From: an uncultured Ignavibacteriota bacterium
GTDB taxonomy: Bacteria > Bacteroidota > Ignavibacteria > Tepidaquicellales > Tepidaquicellaceae
Direction of reading: 5' to 3'
Assembly (NCBI GenBank): GCA_937983305.1
Contig: CALKAJ010000317.1
Coordinates: 1 to 14,839, forward strand
Length of the DNA: 14,839 bases
Shown: in pieces, positions 1 to 8,128 of the stretch
Numbering within the stretch: the stretch's first letter is position 1
Layout: every line of letters begins with the position of its first letter
Notes under the pieces: generated by a model
What the model was told of the DNA's origin: nothing
Database searches by the model: none
What the model saw: the letters and a program-made list of their open reading frames with translations, nothing else
Position numbers and translations under genes: made by a program

Positions 1-1
1 T

Positions 2-379
2 GAAACAATATATTATTTAAATGATGGAAAAGTAGATTCGAGATCTACATACAGCTATGACAGCAAAAAAAATATATTAGAGCAAGTCAACTATAATAGT
101 AATGGTGAAATTGTTTATAAATATGTTAACATACCTGATTCAAGAGGGAATATTATTGAAACCTTAACTTATGGAGATAACGGCAAACTTTCGAGCCGGA
201 CAACTAATAAGTATGATGATAATAATAATTTAATTGAGTATAAATCTTATGATGAAAACGGTAAATTAATTATTGAGGAGTTATATAAGTATGACAATAA
301 AAAGAATGAAATAGAAAGAACTTTTAAGACAGACACCGATACAATTCTGAATAAATCAGTAAATGAATACAGAAAGTAA
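2..379 (+). CDS. YD-repeat (RHS-like) protein, 3' end only
   Basis: An open frame runs in from the left edge and stops at TAA 377-379, giving the last 125 residues of a longer protein. It is built of tandem repeats with an exact 26-residue period. Asp of the 'YD'-like motif falls at visible residues 20, 46, 72 and 98, and the Tyr of the 'Y..NG(K/E)' half falls at 31, 57 and 83. The pattern (YD...N.IE...Y..NGK) resembles the YD/RHS-type or MORN/YwqK-like beta-hairpin repeats of many exported Bacteroidota proteins. The final unit is degenerate and the protein ends right after it, so no toxin tip domain follows. The N-terminus, and hence any signal peptide, lies outside the window. Function is unknown; a surface or extracytoplasmic structural role is a guess from the repeat type. 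The reading frame is certain, the family assignment less so. Confidence 0.75.
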   Translation, partial: ETIYYLNDGKVDSRSTYSYDSKKNILEQVNYNSNGEIVYKYVNIPDSRGNIIETLTYGDNGKLSSRTTNKYDDNNNLIEYKSYDENGKLIIEELYKYDNKKNEIERTFKTDTDTILNKSVNEYRK

Positions 380-426
380 GTAATTACTTAATAAAAAATT
401 AATATATATTATATAGATTAATTTTG

Positions 427-525
427 CCGTTAATCGCCTCAGTTATCGGACTTAGTTGTTTGTTAACAGCACGAGATACGATATACGGTTACAAGCTCTC
501 CGGGAGACCGGAGAGCATTTTTTTT
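427..525 (+). ncRNA. candidate small RNA or structured 3' UTR ending in terminator
   Basis: This roughly 100-base stretch is about half G+C, against about one-third in its surroundings, and ends in a perfect intrinsic terminator. A TAnnTTTG-like box (TAATTTTG, 419-426) lies directly upstream, although no -33 TTG is seen at the proper distance. RNA genes stand out this way in AT-rich genomes. I could not fold it into a tRNA or a known RNA. The alternative is that it is the 3' untranslated end of the upstream YD-repeat mRNA, which stops 48 bases earlier. Low confidence. Confidence 0.25.
495..525 (+). terminator. intrinsic terminator
   Basis: A perfect 9-bp stem (GCTCTCCGG 495-503 with CCGGAGAGC 508-516) closes a GAGA loop and is followed by A and then eight T. 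It terminates plus-strand transcription coming from the YD-repeat gene or from the putative small RNA. It overlaps by two bases the stop codon of the converging minus-strand peptidase gene. On the minus strand the stem is followed only by TTGTAACC, so it is a poor terminator in that direction. Confidence 0.85.
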
Positions 526-3382
526 AATATCCGTTTATTAAACCTTTCTTTATTGCAGGGATGCCATCTTTCATCCAATCAGGCATTGAAGCATCTTTCA
601 AATAAAAATCAAAGAATTGTTTCATCCTTATTGATAAATCTACTCTATTTGGCCATTTAGTTAAATTGTGTTCGTCACCATTGTATGTAAGCATATAAGC
701 AGTTTTATCTAATCTTCTTAGTGCATTAAAGAACTCTATACCTTGATACCACGGAACTGCACCATCGTTATCATTAGCCATAATTAAAAGTGGAGTAGAT
801 ATTTTATCCGCGAAAAATAAAGGGGAGTTTTTATAATACAAATCAAAGCTGTCCCAAAGTGTACCGCCAATTCTGCTTTGACCTTGTTCATATTGAAATA
901 TTCGAGTGAGTCCGGATTCCCACCTTATTCCTCCATATGCACTTGTCATATTTGAAACAGGAGCTCCTGACATTGCAGCTTTAAAGAAATTAGTTTGTGT
1001 AACAAGATAAGCGACCTGATAACCACCCCAGCTCTGTCCTTGAATACCGATTCTGTCTTTGTCAACATATTGTCGCTCGCAAAGTGCCATTGTACCGCTC
1101 ATAACAGCATCATAACAGCCCTGCCCCGGGTAACCTATTTTGTAATCAATATCAGGAATAAATACTAAATAGTCATTTGAATTGTATAAAGGAAAGTTAA
1201 TTACAGAACGACTGGGGTTAGGTATATAATGAGTATGAACTCTATCGGTATATTTCTCGTAAAAATAAACTATCATTGGATATTTTTTGCTTTCATCTAA
1301 GTTCTCAGGTTTATAGAGTATTCCTTTCTGGGTTCTTCCGTCCGGTAATGTCCAGCTAACTATCTCCATATCTCCCCATTTGTAATTTTGCATTTGAGGA
1401 TTAGCGTCAGAAATTTTTTCTGTTTGAGTAAAGTTTACGTCAGATTTCCATAAATCATAGAACTCTCTGTAAGACATCCTTTGATATAAAAATATATCTT
1501 TATCTTTTGCTTTCAAAACATTAATAAAAGAATTATCGGATAACAATAATTTTTCCGGTGCAGAACTCGTGTTTAATGATATTCTGAAAAATCCTTCCTG
1601 ATAATTATCAAGGTTTTTTCCGTAAATTAGAATTTTGTCATTCAAATCCGGTGAAACGAAGTTACTCGAAATAAATTCTTTTTCTTTATCAAGTTTAACA
1701 TAGCGGTAAACTGTTTTTGATTCTCTTCCATTTATTGTAATATTTTCAGGTTTAGTATTGCCAATCGGGTTTACTTTCCATATATCAAATCTGTCATATA
1801 TTAAAACATCTTCATCGTTCTTTGTCCAGCCGGCGATTCCATAAGGCTCCGGATATGAAGGAATATCATTAAGTTCATCAAAAAGTTTTTCAGTCAATGA
1901 GGATGTGATATTGATTATTGTTCCTGTTGAAGTTTCGTATGAATAGTACATCGAATCGTCGGGTTCATAATATAGTATGTATTTACCTTCTGGAGATAAA
2001 CCAAAAACATTTTGCTTCTTTGTTAACGCAAGTCTCTTCTCGCCGGTATTAATATCAATTAGATAATAATCTTTGAATTGACTCTGAATCCAGGTAATGA
2101 ATTTTAGATACGGCTTTTCTGAAATTCCAAGAGCAATTTCCCCATCTCCTTTTTGGATTAGTCTGATTTCATCAACATTTTCATCTGCCAACTGGATAAA
2201 ATTATTTTTTGAACTATGATAAACTGCCAGATAGCTTTTCTTTTTTTCGGAATCAAGTTCTTTGTTCTGTTGCGTTTGCAGAGTTGCATCTTGCCAATTC
2301 CACACATCCACTTTGAATTTTTCGTCTTCAGGTATGGTATCTTTTGGCAATTGTACTTTTTTAGGAGCAGTTCCGAAAAATAATTTTGTTCCGTTTTCCG
2401 AAAAATAAATTTTTGAATTATCGCTTACTTCCCAGTCTTGTGGCATATTAAACGAAGAAGTGTCGGCTATTAATTTAGCTGATTCTGTCCCGTTAGTCGG
2501 ATTCATAACCGGCATATCATTCCAATAGTATAATCCCTGCCGTTTTATTTCAGTTGTATCTTTTGAATATAAAAATGCGACATTTTTACCGGAATTATCA
2601 ATTACAAGCTTTTTAACTTTTCCTTTTCCCGAAAATACTTTCTGTGATTTATCTTTCTCGGTATTGTAAACATAAACCTCGGATATGTTTTGAGGATTCT
2701 TAGATTTATCACTGGTATCTTTTAATACTTTTGAGTAGGTAATTACGTTGCCCTTTTTTGAGAAGACTGCTTCGGTTATGTTGTTAATTTTTTGCGTCTT
2801 TTTACCGCTGAAATCAATTATTGTTAAGAGATTCCCATCTTTTATAAAACTACTTTTTTTTACCGAATCTTTTTCATCTCCCTGGTCTGAAATTACACCT
2901 AAAATTGAATATTTTTCTTCAGGAATTGTGAAACTCTTTAGTCCGGCAATTTTAATAATTGAATTTTCAATAACTTCACCTTTCGTAACATCAATTAATA
3001 TAATTGCTGCAGTATCTTTCGGCATTTCGTCGGGTTTTTTCTTATTAAGTTTTGCCTTCCTTATCGTTTCGTTTTCTGCTTTTATTTTAAAAACCACAAA
3101 ATCATTTTTTGGAGAGAAAACAGCATCGTATCCTCTTTCAACAAAAATCTCATCACCGCTTTTTAGATTTTTAATATAAAGTTTCCCGTCTCCTTTGAGT
3201 GGATTTACTTCAAAAATTGTCCAGTTTCCGTCGTCGGATATCTTAACTTTCCCTAAAGTATTCCAGCTATCGTAAACACTGTGGTCTAATACTTTCTTAC
3301 TCTCAGTATAATTTGAATCCTGCGATTGAGCAGATATTGTTAAACTGAATATAAAAATTATTACCGGTAAAATTTTTTTCAT
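524..3382 (-). CDS. secreted S9 family (prolyl oligopeptidase-type) peptidase
   Basis: A 952-residue serine peptidase of the prolyl oligopeptidase family, expected to cleave peptides outside the cytoplasm. Residues 1 to about 20 form a signal peptide (MKKILPVIIFIFSLTISA). A long N-terminal region to about 680 has the WD40/beta-propeller-like character of S9 enzymes (repeated 'SDDG', 'FSPKND', 'LSPEGKY' strands), and the alpha/beta-hydrolase domain occupies about 686-945. The catalytic triad reads Ser784 in GQSWGGYQ, Asp873 in NDNDGAVP and His905 in GDEHNL, all intact. The length is normal for the roughly 950-residue Bacteroidota form. The ATG at 3380-3382 directly precedes the signal peptide and no Shine-Dalgarno is visible. 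The gene is divergent from the second S9 peptidase and converges on the terminator at 495-525. Exact substrate specificity (dipeptidyl versus oligopeptidyl) cannot be read from sequence alone. Confidence 0.93.
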   Translation of the reverse strand: MKKILPVIIFIFSLTISAQSQDSNYTESKKVLDHSVYDSWNTLGKVKISDDGNWTIFEVNPLKGDGKLYIKNLKSGDEIFVERGYDAVFSPKNDFVVFKIKAENETIRKAKLNKKKPDEMPKDTAAIILIDVTKGEVIENSIIKIAGLKSFTIPEEKYSILGVISDQGDEKDSVKKSSFIKDGNLLTIIDFSGKKTQKINNITEAVFSKKGNVITYSKVLKDTSDKSKNPQNISEVYVYNTEKDKSQKVFSGKGKVKKLVIDNSGKNVAFLYSKDTTEIKRQGLYYWNDMPVMNPTNGTESAKLIADTSSFNMPQDWEVSDNSKIYFSENGTKLFFGTAPKKVQLPKDTIPEDEKFKVDVWNWQDATLQTQQNKELDSEKKKSYLAVYHSSKNNFIQLADENVDEIRLIQKGDGEIALGISEKPYLKFITWIQSQFKDYYLIDINTGEKRLALTKKQNVFGLSPEGKYILYYEPDDSMYYSYETSTGTIINITSSLTEKLFDELNDIPSYPEPYGIAGWTKNDEDVLIYDRFDIWKVNPIGNTKPENITINGRESKTVYRYVKLDKEKEFISSNFVSPDLNDKILIYGKNLDNYQEGFFRISLNTSSAPEKLLLSDNSFINVLKAKDKDIFLYQRMSYREFYDLWKSDVNFTQTEKISDANPQMQNYKWGDMEIVSWTLPDGRTQKGILYKPENLDESKKYPMIVYFYEKYTDRVHTHYIPNPSRSVINFPLYNSNDYLVFIPDIDYKIGYPGQGCYDAVMSGTMALCERQYVDKDRIGIQGQSWGGYQVAYLVTQTNFFKAAMSGAPVSNMTSAYGGIRWESGLTRIFQYEQGQSRIGGTLWDSFDLYYKNSPLFFADKISTPLLIMANDNDGAVPWYQGIEFFNALRRLDKTAYMLTYNGDEHNLTKWPNRVDLSIRMKQFFDFYLKDASMPDWMKDGIPAIKKGLINGY

Positions 3383-3409
3383 ATTATATATATTTTAGTT
3401 ATTTCTTTA

Positions 3410-3440
3410 CAAAATAAACCTATTTCTTTGCAATTTCAAT
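3410..3440 (-). promoter_or_regulatory. possible Bacteroidota-type promoter for the minus-strand peptidase
   Basis: Reading the minus strand, ATTG (3440-3437) is followed after 19 bases by TTATTTTG (3417-3410). That is one mismatch from TAnnTTTG and has the usual spacing to a -33 TTG. It lies about 30 bases upstream of the start codon. The region is very AT-rich, so such a match can occur by chance. Confidence 0.22.
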
Positions 3441-3489
3441 TAATTTATGAAACAAAATTGCTCGTATTTCCGTTAATCTTAGTATATTA

Positions 3490-3534
3490 TAAATACAATT
3501 GAATCAAAAAATTAGATGAATTAAATTGTATTTA
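3490..3534. repeat. 11-bp inverted repeat in divergent intergenic region
   Basis: TAAATACAATT (3490-3500) and AATTGTATTTA (3524-3534) are perfect inverted copies separated by 23 bases, ending 16 bases before the start codon of the plus-strand peptidase. It could be an operator or a hairpin in the leader of that mRNA. In sequence this AT-rich a repeat of this size could also be chance. Confidence 0.35.
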
Positions 3535-3550
3535 AACCAAAATCATCCAA

Positions 3551-6268
3551 ATGAAAAATTTATTATTTGTTTTGCTCGCACTATTTTCAATTTCAGGTCT
3601 ATTTGCTCAGACATCTGTTAAGAATAACAGTATTACTGAACTTCCGCCAATAGTTGATATTGAAATATTTTTCGGAGATCCCGAAATTGCAGGTGCTCAG
3701 ATATCACCTGACGGTAATTATATTTCCTTCAGAAAACCCTATGAAGGTGTTATGAATATATGGGTTAAAAAGTTTGATGAACCTTTTGAAAGTGCCAAAC
3801 CTGTAACTGCCGAATCTAAAAGACCGCTTACGAGTTATTTCTGGTCAAGAGACAGTAAATATATCCTATTTGTGCAGGATAGTGGTGGTGACGAGAATTT
3901 CAGGCTTTATGCGGTTAATCCTTTCGGAGAAGTTGATGCTTCAGGAATTCCCGTAAAGAAAGATTTAACTCCTTTTGAAAAAATAAGAGTTTATATCCTT
4001 TCTCTGCCGCATAATGATAATGATAAAATATTGGTAGGTATAAATGACAGGGACCCTTCAATTCATGATGTGTATGAAATTAAAATAAGCACAGGGGAAA
4101 GAAAACTGGTTTTACAAAATGATATTAGTGCAGCCGGTTTTATTGCGGATAAAAATGGTGTTATCCTTCTTGCTACTAAACAAACTGAAGATGGCGGCAC
4201 TGAATTACTAAAGGTTTCCGGAAATAATTTTGAAAGGATTTATTTGGTAAACAGTTTCGAATCTGTAGATATCGAAGGATTTACTGAAGATTCAAAATTT
4301 GCTTATATTAACACAAATAAAGGTGATGATGTAAATCTGTCGAGATTGGAATTGTTAAATATTGAAACGGGAGCAACTGAGGTTATTGAATCTGATCCTG
4401 AAAACGAAGTTGATTTGCAGGGAATTTTTATTTCCGAAAAGACCAATAAATTGATTGGAACAATTTATATCGGTGACAGGATTAGATATAATTTCAGAGA
4501 TAACGATTGGAAGAATGTTTTTGAAATTGCAAAAAGTAAATTACCTGACGGAGATATTAGAATCGTATCTATGTCTGACGATGAAAATAAATTAATTCTT
4601 TTTGTCAGCAGGGATGTAGATCAAGGCTCAGCTTATGTTTATGATGTAAAAGCCGGAACTGTTGATTTTCTTTATAAATCAAACCCAAAATTGCCTACTG
4701 AATACCTTGCGGAAATGAAACCAATAAAATATACTTCAAGAGACGGTATGCAAATTCCTGCGTATGTGGTTTTACCTAAGGGCGTTGAGCCAATAAATCT
4801 TCCAACGGTTATATTCCCGCACGGAGGTCCCTGGGCGAGAGATATGTGGGGATATAATCCATACGCACAATTCCTTGCAAATAGAGGATACGCTGTTTTA
4901 ATTCCCAACTTCAGAGGTTCAGCCGGATTCGGGAAAAAGTTTTTGAATGCAGGCAATAAAGAATGGGGAACAGGTAATATGCAGCATGATTTAACCGATG
5001 GAGTTAAATATATGATTGACAACGGATATACTGATAAAAAGAAAGTAGCTATAATGGGAGGTTCTTACGGTGGATATGCAACCCTTGCAGGACTTGCATT
5101 TACTCCGGAAATTTATGCTGCAGGAGTATCTATAGTTGGACCATCGAATTTAATAACTCTCTTGAAATCAATTCCTCCCTATTGGGGACCAATTCGGAAG
5201 ATGTTCGATATCAGGCTTGGAAATATTGAAGTCCCGGCAGATGTTGAAAGATTAAAAAAACAATCTCCGCTGTTTTCGGCAAAGAATATTAAATCACCTT
5301 TACTTGTAATTCAGGGTGCAAATGATCCGAGAGTTAAACAAGCTGAATCAGACCAGATAGTTGCAACATTGCGTGAATTAAAAAGACCTGTTGAATATAT
5401 TTTAGCACCTGATGAAGGACACGGATTTGCAGGTAAAATTAACAGAATGGCAATGATTGCAAAGATTGATAAGTTTCTTTCAAAGTTTCTTGGCGGAAGG
5501 TCACAGGATTCATATTCACCGGAAGTTTTAACAAAGCTTATTGAAATTACCGTTGATGTTAACTCAGTAAAAATGCCGGATAATGTTGTTATTCCAAAAT
5601 CAGACAATAAAGGGGCTTCACTCGATATAAATTTTGCCGGATATAAAGAAACAAAATTAAATTACGATGTTAAAATATCTGTTCAGGGAAGAGAATTCAA
5701 CATTAACGGTTCGAGAGAATTTAAAACTGATGGCGACAAAATTGTAATAACAGATGAAGCTAAAACCCAAATGGGTAATAGTACTGACGTCTCAACTATT
5801 GATGCTAAAACACTGATGCCAATTTCAAGAGTCTCGACTCAGGGCGGGAAAGATGTTTTAAAACTTAACTTCTCAAAAGATAAAGTTACCGGTAAAATTG
5901 AAGGTCCTTTTAATTCTATGGATATAGATAAGCCATTAGATGGAACAGTATATAGTGACGGTTCAAATTTTGATTTAATTATAATGCTATTGAATTATAA
6001 AGATGGATTTAAAGCTTTTCTTCGAAGCTTTGATTATATGACTCAGGAAATTAAAAATCTTTCTGTGGAAGTTTCCGGAAAAGAAAATATTTCCATTAAA
6101 GCAGGGAAATTTGATTGTTACAAAATAATTATTACCAATACTGACGGAGAAAAAGATTTTTACTGGGTCAGTCTTGAAAAAAATCCAAAAATCTTGAAAA
6201 GTGAAACAGGATTACCATCAATGATGGGCGGAGGGAAAATAACTTCCGAGCTTGTTTCTTTCAACTGA
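3551..6268 (+). CDS. secreted S9 family peptidase with C-terminal DUF3108-like domain
   Basis: A 905-residue exported serine peptidase. The signal peptide is about 1-19 (MKNLLFVLLALFSISGLFA). Residues 40 to about 385 are beta-propeller-like with TolB/PD40-style strands ('ISPDGNYISF'). Residues 390-650 form the S9 hydrolase domain, with HGGPW at 424-428 (oxyanion region), nucleophile Ser505 in GGSYGGYA, Asp592 in GANDPRV and His624 in DEGHGF. An ordinary S9C enzyme would end near 650. Here about 250 more residues follow, and 690-905 resemble DUF3108: 'DAKTLMPISR' around 751-760 and 'IKAGKFDCYKI' around 849-859, then a 'FYWVSLEKNP' strand. The fusion suggests a peptidase held at or targeted to the envelope, but DUF3108 function is not settled. 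The start is set by the signal peptide; there is no Shine-Dalgarno. Transcription ends at the hairpin 6298-6330. Confidence 0.92.
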   Translation: MKNLLFVLLALFSISGLFAQTSVKNNSITELPPIVDIEIFFGDPEIAGAQISPDGNYISFRKPYEGVMNIWVKKFDEPFESAKPVTAESKRPLTSYFWSRDSKYILFVQDSGGDENFRLYAVNPFGEVDASGIPVKKDLTPFEKIRVYILSLPHNDNDKILVGINDRDPSIHDVYEIKISTGERKLVLQNDISAAGFIADKNGVILLATKQTEDGGTELLKVSGNNFERIYLVNSFESVDIEGFTEDSKFAYINTNKGDDVNLSRLELLNIETGATEVIESDPENEVDLQGIFISEKTNKLIGTIYIGDRIRYNFRDNDWKNVFEIAKSKLPDGDIRIVSMSDDENKLILFVSRDVDQGSAYVYDVKAGTVDFLYKSNPKLPTEYLAEMKPIKYTSRDGMQIPAYVVLPKGVEPINLPTVIFPHGGPWARDMWGYNPYAQFLANRGYAVLIPNFRGSAGFGKKFLNAGNKEWGTGNMQHDLTDGVKYMIDNGYTDKKKVAIMGGSYGGYATLAGLAFTPEIYAAGVSIVGPSNLITLLKSIPPYWGPIRKMFDIRLGNIEVPADVERLKKQSPLFSAKNIKSPLLVIQGANDPRVKQAESDQIVATLRELKRPVEYILAPDEGHGFAGKINRMAMIAKIDKFLSKFLGGRSQDSYSPEVLTKLIEITVDVNSVKMPDNVVIPKSDNKGASLDINFAGYKETKLNYDVKISVQGREFNINGSREFKTDGDKIVITDEAKTQMGNSTDVSTIDAKTLMPISRVSTQGGKDVLKLNFSKDKVTGKIEGPFNSMDIDKPLDGTVYSDGSNFDLIIMLLNYKDGFKAFLRSFDYMTQEIKNLSVEVSGKENISIKAGKFDCYKIIITNTDGEKDFYWVSLEKNPKILKSETGLPSMMGGGKITSELVSFN

Positions 6269-6297
6269 TTTATAAATTTATATTTAGTATTTTGAGT

Positions 6298-6330
6298 GTT
6301 TCGGGTTGTTAATCAACCCGAAACATTTTT
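6298..6330 (+). terminator. intrinsic terminator
   Basis: A perfect 11-bp stem (GTTTCGGGTTG 6298-6308 with CAACCCGAAAC 6314-6324) and a TTAAT loop are followed by ATTTTT. It lies 30 bases after the stop of the S9/DUF3108 gene and points the right way for it. Its T-tract ends only three bases before the start codon of the next gene, so it also lies inside that gene's expected leader or promoter region. Confidence 0.85.
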
Positions 6331-6333
6331 ATT

Positions 6334-7719
6334 ATGATAGAGAATTTAATATTAAAAAAATTAGAAGATATTTGCGGCAAGGATAATGTTTTTTCGGATT
6401 CCGAAACATTAGACTTGTTTTCAAGAGATGAAACCGAAAAATTATCTTTTTTACCTGACGTAGTTGTCAAACCTGATTCGGCTGAAAAAATATCATCAAT
6501 CGTTAAGCTTGCTAACGAGATTAAGATGCCTGTTATTCCAAGAGGAGGTGGAACCGGTCTATCAGGCGGTTCTCTTGCAGTAAAAGGCGGTATTATGGTG
6601 TCTATGGAAAAATTCAATAAAATTCTTCATATAGATAAAGATAATTTTAAGGCATCAGTTGAACCCGGAGTGATTACTCAGGTTTTTCAGGAAACTCTTG
6701 AAAAGTCCGGATTGTTTTATCCGGTTGATCCGGCATCAAAAGGCAGCTGTTTTTTGGGTGGAAATCTTGCAGAAAATTCGGGCGGTCCCCGGGCAGTTAA
6801 ATATGGAACAACAAAAGACTATGTTCTTTCAATTGAATTTGTTTCACCGAAAGGAAATATAATTCAATCAGGTGCTTCAACAATTAAAAATGTAACAGGA
6901 TATAACCTTACTCAACTGATTATTGGAAGTGAAGGAACTCTTGGAATTATAACAAAAATTACTTTCAGAGTTTTGCCGCTTCCTCTTTTCAAGAAATTAG
7001 TTTTAGTTGCTTTCAACAGTACGGAAAATGCTACTGCTGCAGTTTCAGAAATATTTATCAATGGTGTGATTCCTTCTGCATTAGAATTTCTTGAAAAAGA
7101 TGCCGTCAAAGTAACAGAAAAACATATTGGAAGACTTTTCCCAAACAGCGAATATGATGCTCATCTGTTAATTGAGGTTGACGGCTATTATAATGAAATC
7201 CTTGATTTGGATATTGAGAGAATTGCTGAAGTACTATATAAATACGATTGCAGCGAAATAATTCTTGCCGATACATCCGAAAAAATGGAGTCATTGTGGG
7301 CTTTAAGAAGAGCTGTTGGTGAAGCAGTGAAATCTGTTTCACAATATAGAGAAGAAGATACAGTTGTGCCAAGGGCAAAGTTACCTGAACTTTTAAAGGG
7401 AGTAAAAGAAATCTGTTCAAGATATAATATCCGTTCGATTTGTTACGGGCACGCAGGAGATGGTAATCTTCATATCAATTTACTTAAAGAGAATCTTGAT
7501 GATAAATATTGGAACAATGAAGGAATTGAAGCTGTGAAAGAAATTTTCAAGCATACCGTTAAACTTGGCGGAACGATTTCCGGAGAGCATGGCATTGGGT
7601 ATTCGCAGAAGAATTATTTAAATATAGCTCTTACTGATGATACGATATTATTAATGAAAACAATTAAAGAATCATTTGATCCGAATAACATTTTAAATCC
7701 CGGTAAAATTTTTAATTAA
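6334..7719 (+). CDS. FAD-linked oxidase, GlcD family (glycolate oxidase subunit / D-lactate dehydrogenase)
   Basis: A 461-residue cytoplasmic flavoprotein that oxidises a 2-hydroxyacid such as glycolate or D-lactate to the 2-keto acid. The N-terminal FAD-binding_4 domain shows PRGGGTGLSGG at 69-79, the segment DPASKGS with GGNLAENSGG at 132-151, and TGYNLTQLIIGSEGTLG at 188-204. The C-terminal FAD-oxidase domain shows YGHAGDGNLH at 371-380 (metal/substrate His373 and His380), SGEHGIG at 416-422 (Glu418, His419), and the usual end 'FDPNNILNPGKIF'. Length is normal for GlcD. No Fe-S (GlcF-like) domain is fused and no glcE or glcF lies nearby, so the electron acceptor is unknown and the choice between glycolate and D-lactate stays open. 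The ATG immediately follows a terminator hairpin and has no Shine-Dalgarno. The next gene begins 5 bases after the stop. Confidence 0.92.
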   Translation: MIENLILKKLEDICGKDNVFSDSETLDLFSRDETEKLSFLPDVVVKPDSAEKISSIVKLANEIKMPVIPRGGGTGLSGGSLAVKGGIMVSMEKFNKILHIDKDNFKASVEPGVITQVFQETLEKSGLFYPVDPASKGSCFLGGNLAENSGGPRAVKYGTTKDYVLSIEFVSPKGNIIQSGASTIKNVTGYNLTQLIIGSEGTLGIITKITFRVLPLPLFKKLVLVAFNSTENATAAVSEIFINGVIPSALEFLEKDAVKVTEKHIGRLFPNSEYDAHLLIEVDGYYNEILDLDIERIAEVLYKYDCSEIILADTSEKMESLWALRRAVGEAVKSVSQYREEDTVVPRAKLPELLKGVKEICSRYNIRSICYGHAGDGNLHINLLKENLDDKYWNNEGIEAVKEIFKHTVKLGGTISGEHGIGYSQKNYLNIALTDDTILLMKTIKESFDPNNILNPGKIFN

Positions 7720-7724
7720 TTATT

Positions 7725-8126
7725 ATGTATTCAACAGAAATTGAAATTAGAGTTTTATATGCCCATACGGACAAAATGGGCATAGTGTATTATGCGAGGT
7801 ATTATGAGTATTTTGAAGCAGGTAGAAATGATATGCTCAGAAAAATAGGTTTTCCATACTCTGAGCTCGAAAAAAATAATATTGCTTTACCCGTTATTGA
7901 ATCACATTGCGAATATTCGAAATCGGTTTATTATGACGAAGTTATAATAATAAGAAGTATTCTTGATGAGATACCCGGCGTCAGGATAAAAATTAATTAT
8001 GAAGTCCTGCGTGGCGACGAAATATTAGCTAAAGGCTATACAATCCATTCATTTGTAAACTTTGAAAAAATGAAACCTGTAAGGCCACCTGATGAACTGC
8101 TAAAATTAATAAAAGAAAAATTTTGA
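7725..8126 (+). CDS. acyl-CoA thioesterase, 4HBT / YbgC-like hotdog family
   Basis: A 133-residue single hotdog-fold protein that should hydrolyse an acyl-CoA thioester in the cytoplasm. The family signature is at the N-terminus: YAHTDKMGIVYYARYYEYFE (residues 12-31) with catalytic Asp16, followed by AGR. The later strands (residues 60-115) fit the hotdog sheet, and the length is typical of 4HBT/YbgC/FadM-like proteins. It begins 5 bases after the GlcD-type gene and its stop lies 2 bases before the nadC ATG, so the three are almost certainly co-transcribed and may be translationally coupled. No tol-pal genes are adjacent, so the classical YbgC context is absent, and the acyl substrate is unknown. 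Confidence 0.9.
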   Translation: MYSTEIEIRVLYAHTDKMGIVYYARYYEYFEAGRNDMLRKIGFPYSELEKNNIALPVIESHCEYSKSVYYDEVIIIRSILDEIPGVRIKINYEVLRGDEILAKGYTIHSFVNFEKMKPVRPPDELLKLIKEKF

Positions 8127-8128
8127 CA

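Noticed and set aside
427..516. Possible tRNA in the GC-rich island
   Set aside because: No seven-base acceptor pairing, no GGTTCRA T-loop and no anticodon arm could be found.
424..660. A 78-codon open frame on the plus strand over the terminator and the end of the minus-strand peptidase
   Set aside because: It runs through a strong terminator and antisense to a well-supported coding region, starts with a non-ATG codon, and its product resembles nothing.
2748..3179. A 143-codon plus-strand open frame
   Set aside because: It is the antisense shadow of the signal-peptide and propeller part of the minus-strand S9 peptidase.
7106..7420. A 104-codon minus-strand open frame
   Set aside because: It is antisense to the conserved C-terminal half of the GlcD-type oxidase; the composition is that of a shadow frame.
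8123..8128. TTG start for nadC, two codons before the ATG
   Set aside because: It would overlap the thioesterase stop and adds only two residues; the ATG at 8129 is a normal start and fits the family N-terminus.
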